From contig JAQGEQ010000306.1 of assembly GCA_034620365.1 (NCBI GenBank), positions 96,251 to 160,250 of the forward strand: a stretch of 64,000 nucleotides of DNA, given 5' to 3'. This document shows positions 23,401-35,500 of the stretch, one piece after another; position 1 is the first letter of the stretch, and the number at the start of each line of letters is the position of its first letter. This stretch comes from Pegea sp. RAD2-039 (taxonomy: Eukaryota; Chordata; Thaliacea; Salpida; Salpidae). The position numbers and the translations under genes are program-made. The notes beneath the pieces were generated by a model that was given only the letters and a program-made list of their open reading frames with translations, made no database searches and was not told where the DNA came from.

Positions 23401-26400
23401 TGATCTTAATGAGATGGAAGATATCAAAACAAACAGATGTAACTCTGATACAAGTGGTTATAAAGTTTAAACATCAGAATAATAAGAAGAAGAAATCATA
23501 TTTTGATCTCAAAGAGATGGAAGATATCAAAACGAACAGATGTAACTCTGATACAAGTTGTTAGAGAGTTTGAAGATCAGAATAATTTGAAGAAATCATA
23601 TTTTGATCTTGATGAGATGGAAGATATCAAAACAAACTGATGTAACTCTGATACAAGTTGTTAGAGAGTTTGAAGATCAGAAGAATTATAAAAAGAAATC
23701 ATATTTTGATCTTAATGAGATGGAAGATATCAAAACAAACTGATGTAACTCTGATACAAGTTGTTAGAGAGTTTGAAGATCAGAAGAATTATAAAAAGAA
23801 ATCATATTTTGATCTTAATGAGATGGAAGATATCAAAACAAACTGATGTAACTCTGATACAAGTTGTTAGAGAGTTTGAAGATCAGAAGAATTATAAAAA
23901 GAAATCATATTTTGATCTTAATGAGATGGAAGATATCAAAACAAACAGATGTAACTCTGATAAAAGTGGTTAGAAAGTTTGAAGATCAAAAGAATTAGAA
24001 GAAATCATATTTTGATCTTAATGAGATGGAAGATATCAAAACAAACAGATGTAACTCTGATACAAGTTGTTAGAGAGTTTGAAGATCATAGTAATTAGAA
24101 GAAGAAATCATATTTTAATCTTAATGAGATGGAAGATATCAAAACAAACTGATGTAAATCTGATACAAGTTGTTAGAGAGTTTGAAGATCAGAAGAATTA
24201 TAAAAAGAAATCATATTTTGATCTTAATGAGATGGAAGATATCAAAACAAACAGATGTAACTCTGATAAAAGTGGTTAGAAAGTTTGAAGATCAAAAGAA
24301 TTAGAAGAAATCATATTTTGATCTTAATGAGATGGAAGATATCAAAACAAACAGATGTAACTCTGATACAAGTGGTTATAAAGTTTAAACATCAGAATAA
24401 TTAGAAGAAATCATATTTTGATCTTAAAGAGATGGAAGATATCAAAACAAACTGATGAAGCTCTGATACAAGTGGTTAGAGAGTTTGAAGATCAGAATAA
24501 TAAGAAGAAGAAATCATATTTTGATCTTAATGAGATGGAATATATCAAAACAAACTGATGTAACTCTGATACAAGTTGTTAAAAAGTTTGAAGATCAGAA
24601 GAAATAGAAGAAGAAATCATATTTTGATCTTAAAGAGATGGAAGATATCAAAATAAATCATAGAATAAATGGAAAAAGTGAACTTTAAATATTCAGAAGA
24701 AGAGATGGAGGATATGAGAATAAACTGGTGCAAGAACCACAATTACCAGGTTTAGATCTAGCTGATCACTCAAACTATAAAAATGTTCAATACATTTCTC
24801 CAATTTCAGGTTAGCATTGACATCAACAGCTTTTCTAAAAAGAAAAATCAAATTTGTATTTTGAAACACCAAAAAAAACTTTGAAATCTTACTTAACTTC
24901 ATCCACAGCTAAATTAGCACTGAAGTTTTGACTAGCAACTTGCATCAAATTCTATTAAAATAAATTGTTACATTTAAATGTAGATACTTGTTTACTTACA
25001 ACTAAGGATTCACGTAGAGCTGGTAGAAGACTTTTTGCTTTTACAATTGGATCTACATCTCTTGGATGGTCAGATGGTGGTCGAGATGGTTGGCTTGAAG
25101 TTGGTTGTTGGATGGTGCTGGTTGTAGGTGTTGGTTGAAGTTGTCTGTTTACTGGAAGTCTCGGTCTTGGTCCTTAATAATTAAAGAAAATTATTTATAT
25201 AAATATAATCAAATAATTTATATTATAAATCATAGAATAGTTATTTGAGATCCACATTTGAAAAACTTTAATTAAAATTGGATTGAGATACTTAAGGACC
25301 TAAAAAGATGTTGTAGGGATTTGAGATACTTAAGGACCTAAAAAGATGTTGTAGGGATTTGATAGATACTTAAGTTTGTGAGTATTTATAAAAAATGGTT
25401 TGCTACAACAAAGAATGGTTCTGCTGGTTGTGTTAAGGAAGTGTAGTTAAAAACAAAGCATAATACAGTGAGATATAAAAGAATTGATACATTTATAATA
25501 CTTTAAAACTAGAAATAATTCATTGAAAGTTTAATATTTAAGTAATTGTACAAAATAATACTTTTTAAGTAAGAATTTAATTTCTAAATTTTATATATTA
25601 AGTTATAAAATTTAATTGATAATTTCTAAATGTAGAAAACATTTCTATAAAAAGTAATAAAATATTCCAGTTTGACTTTAGAAGTATACATAATCTCAAA
25701 ATCAGATATATGAACAGCAAATTTATGAGAAAAAATCTTTAACTTTCAAAAATTGTCTCAACAATTCAACTAAAAAATAATTATGTTTTATAAATAATAT
25801 TTCAAAAACCTAAAGTTGTATAAATTCATAAATGAATATAATTTGGATATTTAATTAAAAGATTTAATTTTTAATTATGAATAATTAAAATTATAATATT
25901 CAAACTAAATAACAAAATAAATATTTAATAAAAGTAGCCTAAACATATTTCTACAGATTTAAAGTATTTTAAAATTATGAATCCTGAAAATTATGATAAA
26001 ATTTTATAATCAAAACAATAAAATAAATTATAAGATTTAAAAAAACTATATTTAAAACTTTATAATCTTTTTAAATTTATATTTATTGGTTAAAACTATT
26101 TATTGTTAAAAAATAATAAATATTTTAGTAAAATAATAAAAAAAATAAATTCATATTTAATACAACAAAGTTTTAAGAATAACTAAAAAACTTTTTAAAT
26201 AAAAAATCAAGAAAAACTAACTTAAATAATTAACAACAAAAATAAATTTCAGAAAAAACAAACTAACCAACAAGCATCTGTGGGTTTTGGTTAACTGGTT
26301 GCGAAACTTGACTTGGTTGCTGAGGTTGTTGCTGCAGAAAAACACCAGGTCTATGATGTTGGTTGACATTTGGATTATTACTGATATTAGATGGTAGACG

Positions 26401-26409
26401 GTAAGACAT
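17459..26409 (-). CDS. MED29: Mediator complex subunit 29, copy B (six exons)
   Basis: Exons on the minus strand: 26268-26409, 25000-25172, 24893-24951, 24747-24834, 18081-18179 and 17459-17584. Exon lengths equal those of copy A (142, 173, 59, 88, 99, 126 bp), all splice sites are kept, and I found no coding difference, so it also predicts 228 residues. Intron 4 is 6567 bp against 2173 in copy A because of the satellite expansion. Both copies have their upstream DNA within the repeat, so both could be transcribed. A collapsed or duplicated haplotype in the assembly is the alternative explanation. Confidence 0.92.
17946..18038 (-). repeat. Single TIR element in MED29 intron 5, arm B
   Basis: Mirror copy of 9981-10073: starts AGCATCTTGACATACAACAA, contains CGACCAACAACACCA, and ends TTTGGTGGTTGAAGGTGGT. 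Confidence 0.72.
18600..24660 (-). repeat. ~102-bp satellite in MED29 intron 4, arm B (about 60 units)
   Basis: Units carry AAGATATCAAAACAAAC(A/T)GATGTAACTCTGATAC. At roughly 100-104 bp each over 6.06 kb this is about 60 units (estimated from length, not counted). Higher-order duplication is visible: long blocks recur, for example the stretch around 19.55-20.5 kb resembles 21.3-22.1 kb, and the group at 23.05-23.36 kb recurs at 23.66-24.3 kb. The open frames in this array are by-products of the repeat. Confidence 0.93.
25278..25375 (-). repeat. 38-bp minisatellite in MED29 intron 1, arm B (2 copies)
   Basis: Two copies of CCTAAAAAGATGTTGTAGGG with flanking TACTTAAGGA; arm A has six. Confidence 0.8.
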
Positions 26410-27153
26410 ATTTGATTAGTACTAGAAACAAACTGATTCCAAATCTCTAGCTTAACATGTTGGATTGTAGAAAACACTAATCGCGTCTAAAATGGCGTTT
26501 TTACTGTTTGAAATATGTTTTTATTGTAAATTAAATAAATTATTTTAAGATTACTTGTCTTTGAGGCTAAGAAAAAAGTTTTCTATGAACGTAAAATTAT
26601 TTCCAAGTATTTACAATTAAACTGTTTATATGAATGAATTAAAAAGTACAATGCTTTTGTTGATCAAAAGTCAAAAATGTTTTCGAATTTGCATTTAAAA
26701 TCAATTAATAGTTTTTCTATTTCTTCAAAATTAATTCTTCAAATCTGATTCATTTTTTTTGATCATATATCAAACTTTTCAAAAGTATTCTGTAATTAAT
26801 TTATTTAGTAATTATTGCTTTCAGTTTGCTAAGTTAATTCTTATTTTAGTTTCCATCAGCAAGTTGCCATCTACAAGTTTATTTATAAAGTAAATATACT
26901 GCAATTAAGTATTTGTACTAAAATCTATAATTTGCATAAACCTTCCTAAAAATATCATAAAAACAATACAAATGATATTTCTTTATACATTCTTTAGTTA
27001 AAGACTTATTTTTCATATTCTTTTTACTATAAAAGTCATTAGATGAAGTCATTAGGTCTATAAAAGTCATTAGATGGTAAAACTAAGAATCTCTAGACCT
27101 CTTTTGTAATTTGCTTCAAAAAAAAATTTGCCAAAAAAAATTAAAAAACAAAG

Positions 27154-27179
27154 TGCCTCGACCCGGAAGTGAACTAGGT

Positions 27180-27221
<42 letters not shown>

Positions 27222-27226
27222 AAGGT
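27154..27226 (-). tRNA. tRNA-Phe (GAA)-like, probably pseudogene
   Basis: Mirror of 5047-5119. Relative to that copy, base 1 is A instead of G (A-C mismatch with C72), a T-stem base is changed (CCTAG against CCGGG), and the D loop is TTGGG. The anticodon GAA is retained. Two stem mismatches plus the unusual TTCACTT T loop make function doubtful. Confidence 0.6.
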
Positions 27227-28737
27227 TTATTACGACCCTAGGATTAATAAATAAATAATTTTGATTTAAATTGTAATTTAAAAACATAAAAATAAATTAC
27301 TTTTCATGATATCGAGCCGAATTATTCAAAACTTGAAAATATTTACAATAAAAATTTGTAGCATATTGAACTGATTTAAAAATGTCACTTAAGAATTTTT
27401 TATTTGGAAAGTTTATCTTCAGATTTTAATAGAATCTAAAATATACTTTCATTTTATATTAATGTTTCTAAAATGAAAATTGTTAATCGTACAAAAGATA
27501 ACTTAAAAGCTGTATGTAGCAAAATTGAGTTATAAACAATTCAAAATATACAAAATTAAGTTTCAACTTTTGCTATCAAAACACATTATTCTTCATTTAT
27601 ACTTTTTTCAAACAATAATTTTTATATTATATATTTTTATTATTATTCAATTTTGTTTTAAATAATTAGTGTTATGAGTTAAAATACTCTAAAAAGCTTT
27701 TTTAAACATCTTTTTTATATAACCATCTAAGAAAAAATAATCTAAGATTTTTTTTATAGTTTTATCGATTCAAAGATAAATAGATTTAAAACTAAGAAAG
27801 TTCTGTTATTTATATTTTTATAATATATATATATATTCTATTATATAAAAAGGAAATTAATAATATTATAAAATTTTTATAGAAATATTTATTAGGTTTT
27901 TTTTTTAGCCAATTTAGCAACTACCAATGAAAATTTTCTAGAATTTTAGAATTTAAATTTGAAAATGTTTAATTTAAAAATCGTTTTTTACAATTTTTTT
28001 ATTAAAATTTTTTGTTTTTTATTCAAAACTTTTTATATAAATTCATACTCGGAAATGGTTTTTTATTAAACACAGAAATTATCTACTTGAAACTCGACAT
28101 GAATATTTTGGAAGATACAACGAGGTATATTTGTTAATAAATTTATTTCTATTTGATCTTTACTTTTTCAATTTTTGTTTAAATCTTTAAAAACTCAGAA
28201 AATAATTTATTGTTGAATTTATTATTAATATTTATTAACTTTTTATTTTGGCATCTACCTTTAAAAATGATAGAAATTTATTTGTAAAAAAAGTTTTAAA
28301 GGTTTTTAGCGATTAACTTCTTAAGAAATTAAAACTAAATTCTTTTATAAAGTTTAGTAAGTTTAGTTTTGAGTAAATTTTGTAGGTTTATCTTTATATA
28401 AATTTAAAAGATTTTATTAGATTATTTAACTAATATAAACATCTTTTTTATGTTTATTATTTTACAATTTGTTACATATCTAAACTTAAAATTTAAATTT
28501 AATTTTGTTAAACATCAAATTCATGGCAAATTTTTCTTTCTTTTTAAAAACATAAATTAATCTAGAAACTCAAATTCTATTATATTATTATATTTCAATA
28601 TTTAATTTGTCTATTGCTTATTTTCTATACTTATTTTAAGTTATATTTAAAATGAAATTGTTTATATAATAGAATTATTATAATAATCTCATATAGTTTT
28701 ATAAATGTTTTAACTTTTTTAATTCTTTTATTTCTAT

Positions 28738-29067
28738 TCAGAAAATCTTGCAGTTGGTCAGCAAAATGTTTGTAAGATCTAGGACCTCCTGAACATACTC
28801 TGGGACCTCCTGAACATACTCTAGGACTTCCTGAACATACTCTAGGACCTCCTGAGTATACTTTTTAACAGATTTAATCTCAGATAGTTTAAGCTTCAAC
28901 TGCTCTCGACCTTGATGGTTTCCATCAGAAGTTAAGACTTCCACTTGTGATGTAATCTCAGCAAACTGCATCACGTGAACATTCTCACCTATATCTCTGG
29001 TGTTTGGGTTTATACAAACCACCATCTTCACTTTGTGTCTTTTGCTCTGATCATTTTGCTCTCAGTA
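28738..29067 (-). pseudogene. Kinesin (KIF23-like) remnant, copy 2
   Basis: KVKMVVCINPNTRDIGEN, HVMQFAEITSQVEV and a four-repeat heptad tail. The frame is open here but has no start or upstream motor domain. Confidence 0.6.
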
Positions 29068-31602
29068 AAAGTATGTCTTTCTACTGCCAGTCTTACTGAA
29101 GAATTATTTCTTCGATTTCAACGCCTTCTTGTATTTTCTGATTAATTTCTCGTACTTTAAGTTGTGAGATATTAGCCAGAGCATCTGCATTTACTCTGTA
29201 GTTGTATTTATTTACTATATATGTTTACTAGCAATCTATATTTACTCTGCATTCCGTTCTTGTCTCTCAGCTTCTTTTCTATTTATTATTTAGGTTTTCC
29301 ATTCACAAAACCCGGAATATTAAAATGTCAACATTTTGTGCTTATTTATTCAAACTAATAAAATAAATGTCAAAAAGTTTCTATCTTTCAAAACAATGAA
29401 TGTTCTCTAAATATTATTATGTTAAAAGTTAATAAAATTGTTATTATTATTTTTAAGGAGCTTATTTTTAAGTTAATGTTATCAAACTAGAAAGTAGAAT
29501 AGTTAAGAACATGAAGATTAAGTTTCTATATAGATATTATTTGTGAAAATGTGTGTTAGCTGGAGGTACTCTTTGCATTTCTTGAAATGAAAAAAATAAA
29601 TTTAAATTCTCTAAATGAATCTGTATGTTCTTTTTGTATTTCTTCTTATATGATTATAAAAGTTTATTTTCTAAATTGAATATTTTTTCAAATATCTTTA
29701 GTTTCTTCATTTAATTATTTTGTGATGTTGAAACTAGCTTTAGTATAAAACAGATTTCTTGTAACTCAATAACTATTTTAAATAGATTCTAATTTAAAAG
29801 TTTTTGGTAAACTGTTACAACAACTTGTATCCTAAATTGATTCCAAAATCCAACTTCAGTTTTGACGTTTTTTACTCAACAAAAAATATCAAAAAAAAAG
29901 TCGAGAAAATTTTGTTGAAATATGATTTAAGATCAAAGACGAAATCTTTCATTAAATTAAAGAACAGTTTGAAACAACATCCTGACAGTTAATAGAAAGA
30001 AAATCATGAAACTTGTGAAAATCGTTCAAACAAAAATTATAAGAATTAATCTCATTTGCTTCAATACTTTCTACCAACTCATATTCTAATCTTCTTATAT
30101 TATAGCTTATAAGAATTTTTTATTCAAAAATATTATTAAAATTGTAATTTAAAACAATAAAAATAAATTACTTTTTATGATATCAAGCCTAATATCAAGC
30201 CAAAATTATTACAATAAAAATTTGTAGCATATTGAACTGATTTAAAAATGTCACTTTAGAATTTTTTTATTTGGAAAGTTTATCTTCAGATTTTAATAGA
30301 ATCTAAAATATACTTTCATTTTATATAAATGTTTCTAAAATGAAAATTGTTAATCGTACAAAAGATAACTTAAAAGCTGTATGTAGCAAAATTGAGTTAT
30401 AAACAATTCAAAATATACAAAATTAAGTTTTTTCTTTTGCTATCAAAACACATTATTCTTCATTTATACTTTTTTCAAACAATAATTTTTATATTATATA
30501 TTTTTATTATTATTCAATTTTGTTTTAAATAATTAGTGTTATAAGTTAAAATACTCTAAAAAGCTTTTTTAAAGATCTTTTTTATATAACTATCCAAGAA
30601 AAAATAATCTAAGATTTTTGTTTTATCGAATCAAATATAAATAGATTTAAAACTAAGAAAGTTCTATTATTTATATTTTTATAATATATTTATATATTCT
30701 ATTATATAAAAAGGAAATTAATAATATTATAAAATTTTTATAGAAATATTTATTAAGATTTTTTTTAGCCATTTTAGCAACTACCAATGAAAATTTTCTA
30801 GAATTTTAGAATTTAAATTTGAAAATGTTTAATTTTAAAATCGTTTTTTACAATTTTTTTATTAATATTTTTTGTTTTTTATTCAAAACTTTTTATATAA
30901 ATTCATACTCGGAAATGGTTTTTTATTAAACACAGAAATTATCTACTTGAAACTCGACATGAATATTTTGGAAGATACAACGAGGTATATTTGTTAATAA
31001 ATTTATTTCTATTTGATCTTTACTTTTTCAATTTTTGTTTAATCTTTGAAAACTCAGAAAATAATTTATTGTTGAATTTATTATTAATATTTATTAACTT
31101 TTTATTTTGGCATCTACCTTTAAAAATGATAGAAATTTATTTGTAAAAAAAGTTTTAAAGGTTTTTAGCGATTAACTTTTTAAGAAATTAATACTTTAAA
31201 TAAATTCTTTTATAAATTTTAGTAAGTTTAGTTTTGAGTAAATTTTGTAGGTTTATCTTTATATAAATTTAAAAGATTTTATTAGATTATTTAACTAATA
31301 TAAACATCTTTTTTATGTTTATTATTTTACTATTTGTTACATATCTAAACTTAAAATTTAAATTTAATTTTGTTAAACATCAAATTCATGGCAAATTTTT
31401 CTTTCTTTTTAAAAACATAAATTAATCTAAAAACTCAAATTCTATTATATTATTATATATCAATATTTAATTTGTCTATTGCTTATTTTCTATACTTATT
31501 TTAAGTTATATTTAAAATGAAATTGTTTATATAATAGAATTATTATAATAATCTCTTATAGTTTTATAAATGTTTTAACTTTTTTAATTCTTTTATTTCT
31601 AT

Positions 31603-31953
31603 TCAGAAAATCTTGCAGTTGGTCAGCAAAATGTTTGTAAGATCTAGGACCTCCTGAACATACTCTGGGACCTCCTGAACATATTCTGGGACCTCCTGAA
31701 CATACTCTAGGACTTCCTGAACATACTCTAGGACCTCCTGAGTATACTTTTTAACAGATTTAATCTCAGATAGTTTAAGCTTCAACTGCTCTCGACCTTG
31801 ATGGTTTCCATCAGAAGTTAAGACTTCCACTTGTGATGTAATCTCAGCAAACTGCATCACGTGAACATTCTCACCTATATCTCTGGTGTTTGGGTTTAAA
31901 CAAACCACCATCTTCACTTTGTGTCTTTTGCTCTGATCATTTTGCTCTCAGTA
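31603..31953 (-). pseudogene. Kinesin (KIF23-like) remnant, copy 3
   Basis: Same as copy 2 with one extra 21-bp heptad repeat; the frame is open over the fragment. Confidence 0.6.
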
Positions 31954-32898
31954 AAAGTATGTCTTTCTACTGCCAGTCTTACTGAAGAATTATTTCTTCG
32001 ATTTCAACGCCTTCTTGTATTTTCTGATTAATTTCTCGTACTTTAAGTTGTGAGATATTAGCCAGAGCATCTGCATTTACTCTGTAGTTGTATTTATTTA
32101 CTATATATGTTTACTAGCAATCTATATTTACTCTGCATTCCGTTCTTGTCTCTCAGCTTCTTTTCTATTTATTATTTAGGTTTTCCATTCACAAAACCCG
32201 GAATATTAAAATGTCAACATTTTGTGCTTATTTATTCAAACTAATAAAATAAATGTCAAAAAGTTTCTATCTTTCAAAATGAACAATGAATGTTCTCTAA
32301 ATATTATTATGTTAAAAGTTAATAAAATTGTTATTATTAGTTTTTAAGGAGCTTATTTTTAAGTTAATGTTATCAAACTAGAAAGTAGAATAGTTAAGAA
32401 CATGAAGATTAAGTTTCTATATAGATATTATTTGTGAAAATGTGTGTTAGCTGGAGGTACTCTTTGCATTTCTTGAAATGAAAAAAATAAATTTAAATTC
32501 TCTAAATGAATCTGTATGTTCTTTTTGTATTTCTTCTTATATGATTATAAAAGTTTATTTTCTAAATTGAATATTTTTTCAAATATCTTTAGTTTCTTCA
32601 TTTAATTATTTTGTGATGTTGAAACTAGCTTTAGTATAAAACAGATTTCTTGTAACTCAATAACTATTTTAAATAGATTCTAATTTAAAAGTTTTTGGTA
32701 AACTGTTACAACAACTTGTATCCTAAATTGATTCCAAAATCCAACTTCAGTTTTGACGTTTTTTACTCAACAAAAAATATTAAAAAAAAGTCGAGAAAAT
32801 TTTGTTGAAATATGATTTAAGATCAAAGACGAAATCTTTCATTAAATCAAAGAACAGTTTGAAACAACATCCTGGCAGTTAATAGAAAGAAAATCATG

Positions 32899-33511
32899 AA
32901 ACTTCAACAAGTTACAATCTTATAAAGATCTTCAGTCAGATTTTATTCGGATAAGTTGATGGTTAAAATTAAATAATAATAATAATATTTTTCAAGTTGT
33001 AAATCTAATTTAAAAAAAAAGAAATTATAAATATGACAGAATGGAAAGTTAATTTTTCTAAAAAAATTAAACTGAATTATTAAATAAAAAACTACAATTA
33101 TATAACAGAAAATGATGATAGTAATTTTGATTAATAGATAAAGAAACTGTTAAAAAATCAACTTCAAAATATTCACTAAAAGATAAAAAAAAGTAATTTA
33201 AAAATCATTTATTGTTTAAATTGCTGAAAGGTAAAAAAATTTGAATTAATTTATAAGATTAAAACTTTTTTATTAAATGTTGAAAGATGTAAGTTGCATC
33301 TGAATATATTTTCCAGTTGAACTTTGAATTGTTTGATAAAAATATATCACTTTATTTTTAAGATATTTACAGTTATAAAATAAATATTTGCAAAGTTTAT
33401 ATAAAAAATTATATCATAAATATTAATAAAATAGTTTCATATATTTTTCTTGAAAACAGTTTTAGTTTGAAATTAAAAGAAAGAAAAACTCAGTTAGTTT
33501 TTACATTAAAA
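32899..33511. other. Upstream region of lectin-like gene, copy 1
   Basis: A+T-rich; identical in layout to 49813-50425. The lectin frame is open upstream of the ATG to at least 33422, and acceptor-like AG sites occur at 33458-33459 (AACAG) and 33464-33465 (TTTTAG). An upstream exon, for example a signal peptide, is possible but was not found. Confidence 0.4.
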
Positions 33512-34258
33512 ATGTCTTCTTCTAAATGCCAAAAGTATTTTCATTCAAATGTTGGAGTTGAAGTTGTTGATGATTTGAAAACTTTTGATGATGCAGTTCA
33601 AGATTGTAAAGATCGGAATAAGATCTTAACTCCATTACACAATCAAAAGATAGTTGATGAGTTGTCAGAAAAGTTAGAAAATTGTGATTTTGATATCATG
33701 TATGGAAATTGTAATTGTACTCAATTTCAATGGCAGGTTGGACTCGATTGTAAAGATGGAATCTATAAATGGCTTGATGGAGGAGTATTTAATGGAAGCA
33801 ATTATGAACCAAATATTGAGATGATGAATACTGAGAATAAGGAATGCAAACAAGTTTTATTAGATGCGTCTCAGAAAAAGATTTCTTTTTATGATGATAA
33901 AAGTATACAGCCGTTTTTGTGTTCAGATATTTCTTGGGAAAATAAGGAATTATTAAAGGAAAAAGAAAAGACAGGACATCAGTTAGTATTTGGAAATATA
34001 ATCTTTTTATATACTGTTCTAGCAATTGCTTTGATTCTATTTATTTTACAAACTTGGTATAAGAATAAACAAGTTATTGTAACAGATGAATCTTTAGTTG
34101 ATAACCAAATAGTCGAGTTAACTCAACTTCTTGAAATCAGTGAATATAGATCTGATGATTCAGTTGATCAAGAAGAAAATAATGAAATAGAAATATACGT
34201 TGTTAATGAAGAACAAAATCTTGTTGAAGATCAATTTTATCAAGAAACAACCTTATAA
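33512..34258 (+). CDS. C-type-lectin-like single-pass membrane protein, copy 1
   Basis: From the first in-frame ATG (MSSSKCQKYF) the protein is 248 residues in one exon. Residues 6-137 form a divergent C-type lectin-like domain: TFDDAVQDC for helix 1, WQVGLDC in place of the WIGL strand, KWLDGG for the WxDG segment, YEPN followed by ENKEC (an EPN-type sugar/calcium loop) and a final PFLC. A hydrophobic helix at about 158-181 is followed by KNK, then a 63-residue acidic tail with tyrosines in EYRSD, IYVVN and FYQET. The C terminus ETTL fits a class I PDZ ligand. No signal peptide precedes the lectin domain, so an upstream exon may be missing. AATAAA lies at 34358-34363. A second copy is at 50426. 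Confidence 0.8.
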   Translation: MSSSKCQKYFHSNVGVEVVDDLKTFDDAVQDCKDRNKILTPLHNQKIVDELSEKLENCDFDIMYGNCNCTQFQWQVGLDCKDGIYKWLDGGVFNGSNYEPNIEMMNTENKECKQVLLDASQKKISFYDDKSIQPFLCSDISWENKELLKEKEKTGHQLVFGNIIFLYTVLAIALILFILQTWYKNKQVIVTDESLVDNQIVELTQLLEISEYRSDDSVDQEENNEIEIYVVNEEQNLVEDQFYQETTL

Positions 34259-35500
34259 TGCTTTTATTGACTTTTCTGTGAAATCTTTCTTAAAATTTCT
34301 GTAAAATTACTTTGAGTAAATTTACTTTGAAATATTTTAACTTGTTTAAACTTCTACAATAAAGTTGTTTGTACTTTTTAGTTCATTTATTATCAGGTAG
34401 TTTTTTTTCAGTTTAATAAACATTTATAAACAAAATTAAGTAAATTTGAACTAAATGTCAGTTGAGTAACTTTAAAAGATCGTTGAGAACTTAACTTTTT
34501 ATGATAACAAAATTATTTATGTTTAAATTATTGATTTAAGGGTGAGGTAATTTAGTAATAAAAGATCTGTCATTGATTATTAGCTCTTTTAGTTTGAAGT
34601 TTTTAAAATTGAAGATACTCTGTTCTCAAATGATACTTTGTGTCTTAATAAGAGGAATTAGATTGATAAAATTTTGACCACAATAATTTTTATGTTGATA
34701 TTGAACTGCTAACCAAAATTATTTCAAAAATAGAAATCAACTTTTAAAATCTTTAAAAAAATCATTCATCTAGCAAGTGGGCAGATCTCTTGTAAACAAC
34801 TGAAAAATATAGAAGAAAATATCCAAGAAAAGAAAGAACAATTTCTAATTCTTTTACATTTCAATGTGTTGTTTGTAACAACATCCTTTCAGAACAATTA
34901 TTTCTCGATCGAATTTATATACTGCAGAACTACTTCAAACTTCTTTTTATCATCAGAATGATCAACTTTCACCCTTCCTTTTATCACTACAACTGCTTTA
35001 AAGACATTTTCTGTTAGTTCTAAAAACTCGAATATTTGATTTCAAACTATTTTTCGAGTTCAAATATTTAGAAAAAAGTTTGAATTAAGCTTTTAATAAT
35101 CTCAAGTATTTATAACTAAATTATCAAGATATTGACGAACTACTTGAAGCTTGTTTTTAAGTTCCTCAATTTTTATTTCAAAAATTAATAAAAATTTTTT
35201 AATTAGAACCATTTTAGTCAGAAACCATTTTAGTCATTTTAGCTCAAGTTGCTTTTATACTGATTTAAATAACTTTTGTTAACAAAATTGACAAGTTAAA
35301 CTTAACATCGTACCATGAGCATCAAATATATTTTTTATGAATTTTTTAGTGGATTCAGTTTTCTTATTTTTTAACAAGATCCAAAAAATTAAATTATTGA
35401 GATTCTTAAACTTTTCAAACTAAATATTCTGAACTGAAACTTTTAAAGAACTTTTTTACAAATCTTTAAAGTTGCAACACACATCTTTTATTGATCTTTA
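34259..35500. other. Intergenic between convergent lectin-like gene and SRP72
   Basis: Contains the lectin poly(A) signal and otherwise nothing recognised; duplicated at 51173-52414. Confidence 0.5.

Larger units (their letters stand above)
16778..30320 (-). repeat. Large inverted repeat, arm B
   Basis: Reverse complement of 1955-11242. It is about 4.25 kb longer, explained by expansion of the 102-bp satellite (+4.4 kb) and contraction of the 38-bp array (-0.13 kb). The MED29 exons are uninterrupted. The 2.9-kb units continue beyond its outer end to 32.9 kb without an arm-A counterpart. Confidence 0.88.
27250..32898 (-). repeat. Tandem array of ~2.9-kb composite units, array 1 (about two units)
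   Basis: Equivalent points of successive units are 2865 bp apart (kinesin-fragment stop at 28738 and 31603). In minus orientation each unit has an A+T-rich part, then a LINE-like 3' tail in antisense (plus strand about 29525-29590 and 32413-32480), then the kinesin remnant. The array ends abruptly at 32898, where the lectin segment starts. Confidence 0.85.

Noticed and set aside
20610-24279. Open frames of 62-70 residues (NHILILMRWKISKQTDVTLIQVV type)
   Set aside because: By-products of the 102-bp intronic satellite, with no splice or start support and antisense to MED29.
18600-24660. Regular repeats resembling a CRISPR array
   Set aside because: No conserved-repeat/unique-spacer alternation; the whole ~102-bp unit repeats, and the context is a eukaryotic intron.
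29804-29992. 62-residue plus-strand frame recurring at 46767 and 49607
   Set aside because: It starts at TTG, is broken in other copies of the same unit, and has no recognisable motif; its similarity is explained by the tandem repeat.
33467-33511. Longer start for the lectin-like protein (15 more residues)
   Set aside because: It begins at TTG, not ATG; the first in-frame ATG is 33512. Upstream coding could only come from a spliced exon that was not found.
33789-34025. 78-residue minus-strand frame opposite the lectin-like gene (also 50703-50939)
   Set aside because: Antisense to a well-supported coding exon, with no own motif.
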